A DNA stretch of 64,000 nt. Source: Desulfosporosinus sp. I2. GTDB taxonomy: Bacteria > Bacillota > Desulfitobacteriia > Desulfitobacteriales > Desulfitobacteriaceae. The notes under the pieces were generated by a model, which was not told where the DNA came from, made no database searches, and was given only the letters and a program-made list of their open reading frames with translations. This document shows, one piece after another, positions 63,489 through 64,000 of the stretch. Numbering within the stretch: the stretch's first letter is position 1; each line of letters starts with the position of its first letter. Both the position numbers and the translations under genes were made by a program. Location: contig NZ_JYNH01000010.1 in assembly GCF_000960765.1 (NCBI RefSeq), forward strand, positions 1 to 64,000, read 5' to 3'.

Positions 63489-64000
63489 TTAATAATGTAG
63501 TAACACCGGCAAAATCATAGGTCGTCGCCGGGTCTTATCCCATAAATATTTACTCAAATTATCGCGAATACTGGATTTTAGAGTAGCCCATTCCATTTGT
63601 TCTTTCTGGATCTGGCTTTCTAAAGTTGCTTCTACTACTTTTCTTGCTCCCTCAACCAGTATTTCTGCTTCCTTCATAAAGGTAAATCCTCGAGAGATAA
63701 TATCCGGCCCAGACAGAATTTTATAAGGTTTCCCTTTTGAGAGCGCAGCAACTACTACAACTACGCCGTCTTGCGCCAACTGCTGCCTATCCCGCAGGAC
63801 AATCTGTCCCACATCTCCTACCCCCAGACCATCGATGTAAACACTTCCCGCCTCTACACGTTCTCCAAATTCCATGCGTTCCGAGGATAGTTCAACGCGT
63901 GAGCCCAGTTGAGTTAAGGCGATATCTGAATCCGAGTAACCAAGCGAATGTCCGATCCGTTTTAGAGCAACCTGATGCCGGATTTCGCCGTGATGGGGAA
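63489..64000 (-). CDS. rnj: Ribonuclease J, C-terminal part (cut by the window edge)
   Basis: The frame is open to the right edge; visible 170 residues include HHGEIRHQVALKRIGHSLGY, EFGERVEAGSVYIDGLGVGD and the closing TRRRPMILPVLLHY, all typical of the RNase J C-terminus (beta-CASP end and C-terminal domain). Exo/endo-ribonuclease of mRNA decay and rRNA maturation. The catalytic metallo-beta-lactamase motifs lie outside the window. Confidence 0.9.
   Translation of the reverse strand, partial: PHHGEIRHQVALKRIGHSLGYSDSDIALTQLGSRVELSSERMEFGERVEAGSVYIDGLGVGDVGQIVLRDRQQLAQDGVVVVVAALSKGKPYKILSGPDIISRGFTFMKEAEILVEGARKVVEATLESQIQKEQMEWATLKSSIRDNLSKYLWDKTRRRPMILPVLLHY

Noticed and set aside
1-64000. 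tRNA, rRNA genes, prophage, CRISPR arrays or toxin-antitoxin pairs
   Set aside because: None could be recognised on either strand; the only mobile traces are the short repeats and the dead XRE frame.

Overview
The window is chromosomal DNA of an anaerobic, endospore-forming member of the Firmicutes, most likely a Desulfosporosinus/Desulfitobacterium-type Peptococcaceae. The evidence is a dense set of sporulation genes (spoIIA, spoVA, spoIIIA, spoIIM, spoIVB, spo0A), strictly anaerobic enzymes (a 2-oxoacid:ferredoxin oxidoreductase, NfnAB, 2-hydroxyacyl-CoA-dehydratase-type activases), moderate G+C and strong GGAGG-type ribosome binding sites. Genus assignment is inference. Almost all genes are on the minus strand; only spoIIAA-spoIIAB-sigF and a gene end at the left edge are on the plus strand.

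Left part (0-16 kb): lysA behind a lysine riboswitch; a three-protein activase/dehydratase-like cluster whose middle gene is frameshifted; spoVAC-VAD-VAE-VAF; the divergent spoIIA operon behind a sigma-H promoter; dacF; and a CstA-type transporter next to a LytS/LytT-type two-component system.

Middle (16-34 kb): a nucleoside-salvage/recombinase block (DUF4227-like, xerD, frameshifted deoB, purine nucleoside phosphorylase, pyrimidine nucleoside phosphorylase, CoA-binding protein), alanine dehydrogenase, spoIIM and nudF. Then comes a catabolic operon of leucine dehydrogenase, ferredoxin and 2-oxoacid oxidoreductase alpha/beta/gamma behind a textbook sigma-54 promoter, with its PAS/AAA+/Fis activator next door. 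A chemoreceptor and spo0A-spoIVB follow.

Right part (34-64 kb): recN-argR-nadK-tlyA-dxs-DUF212-ispA-xseBA, fchA-folD, nfnAB, nusB, the Asp23/AmaP/DUF2273 envelope-stress group, accC and a carboxyltransferase-AccB fusion, a CheY-like regulator with an unusual tandem-hairpin leader, the complete spoIIIAA-AH operon, a 1.3-kb repeat island with a decayed XRE regulator, a PAS-GGDEF-EAL protein, and the 3' end of an RNase J gene.

Themes: (1) sporulation control, where spo0A, sigma-H sites, spoIIA/sigF, dacF, spoIIIA, spoIIM, spoIVB and spoVA cover the cascade from initiation to forespore maturation; (2) amino-acid fermentation, where alanine and leucine dehydrogenases deaminate amino acids, the ferredoxin-dependent oxidoreductase oxidises the 2-oxoacids, and NfnAB balances ferredoxin/NADH/NADPH; (3) unexplained intergenic structure, including period-7 GNNCGAN arrays at four loci, a mutually exclusive tandem hairpin before the CheY gene, a related hairpin element at two loci, and a MITE-like inverted-repeat island. 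Three genes (spoIIAA, deoB, the HgdB-like gene) each carry a one-base change in an A-run that breaks the reading frame, so assembly error and real mutation need to be separated.
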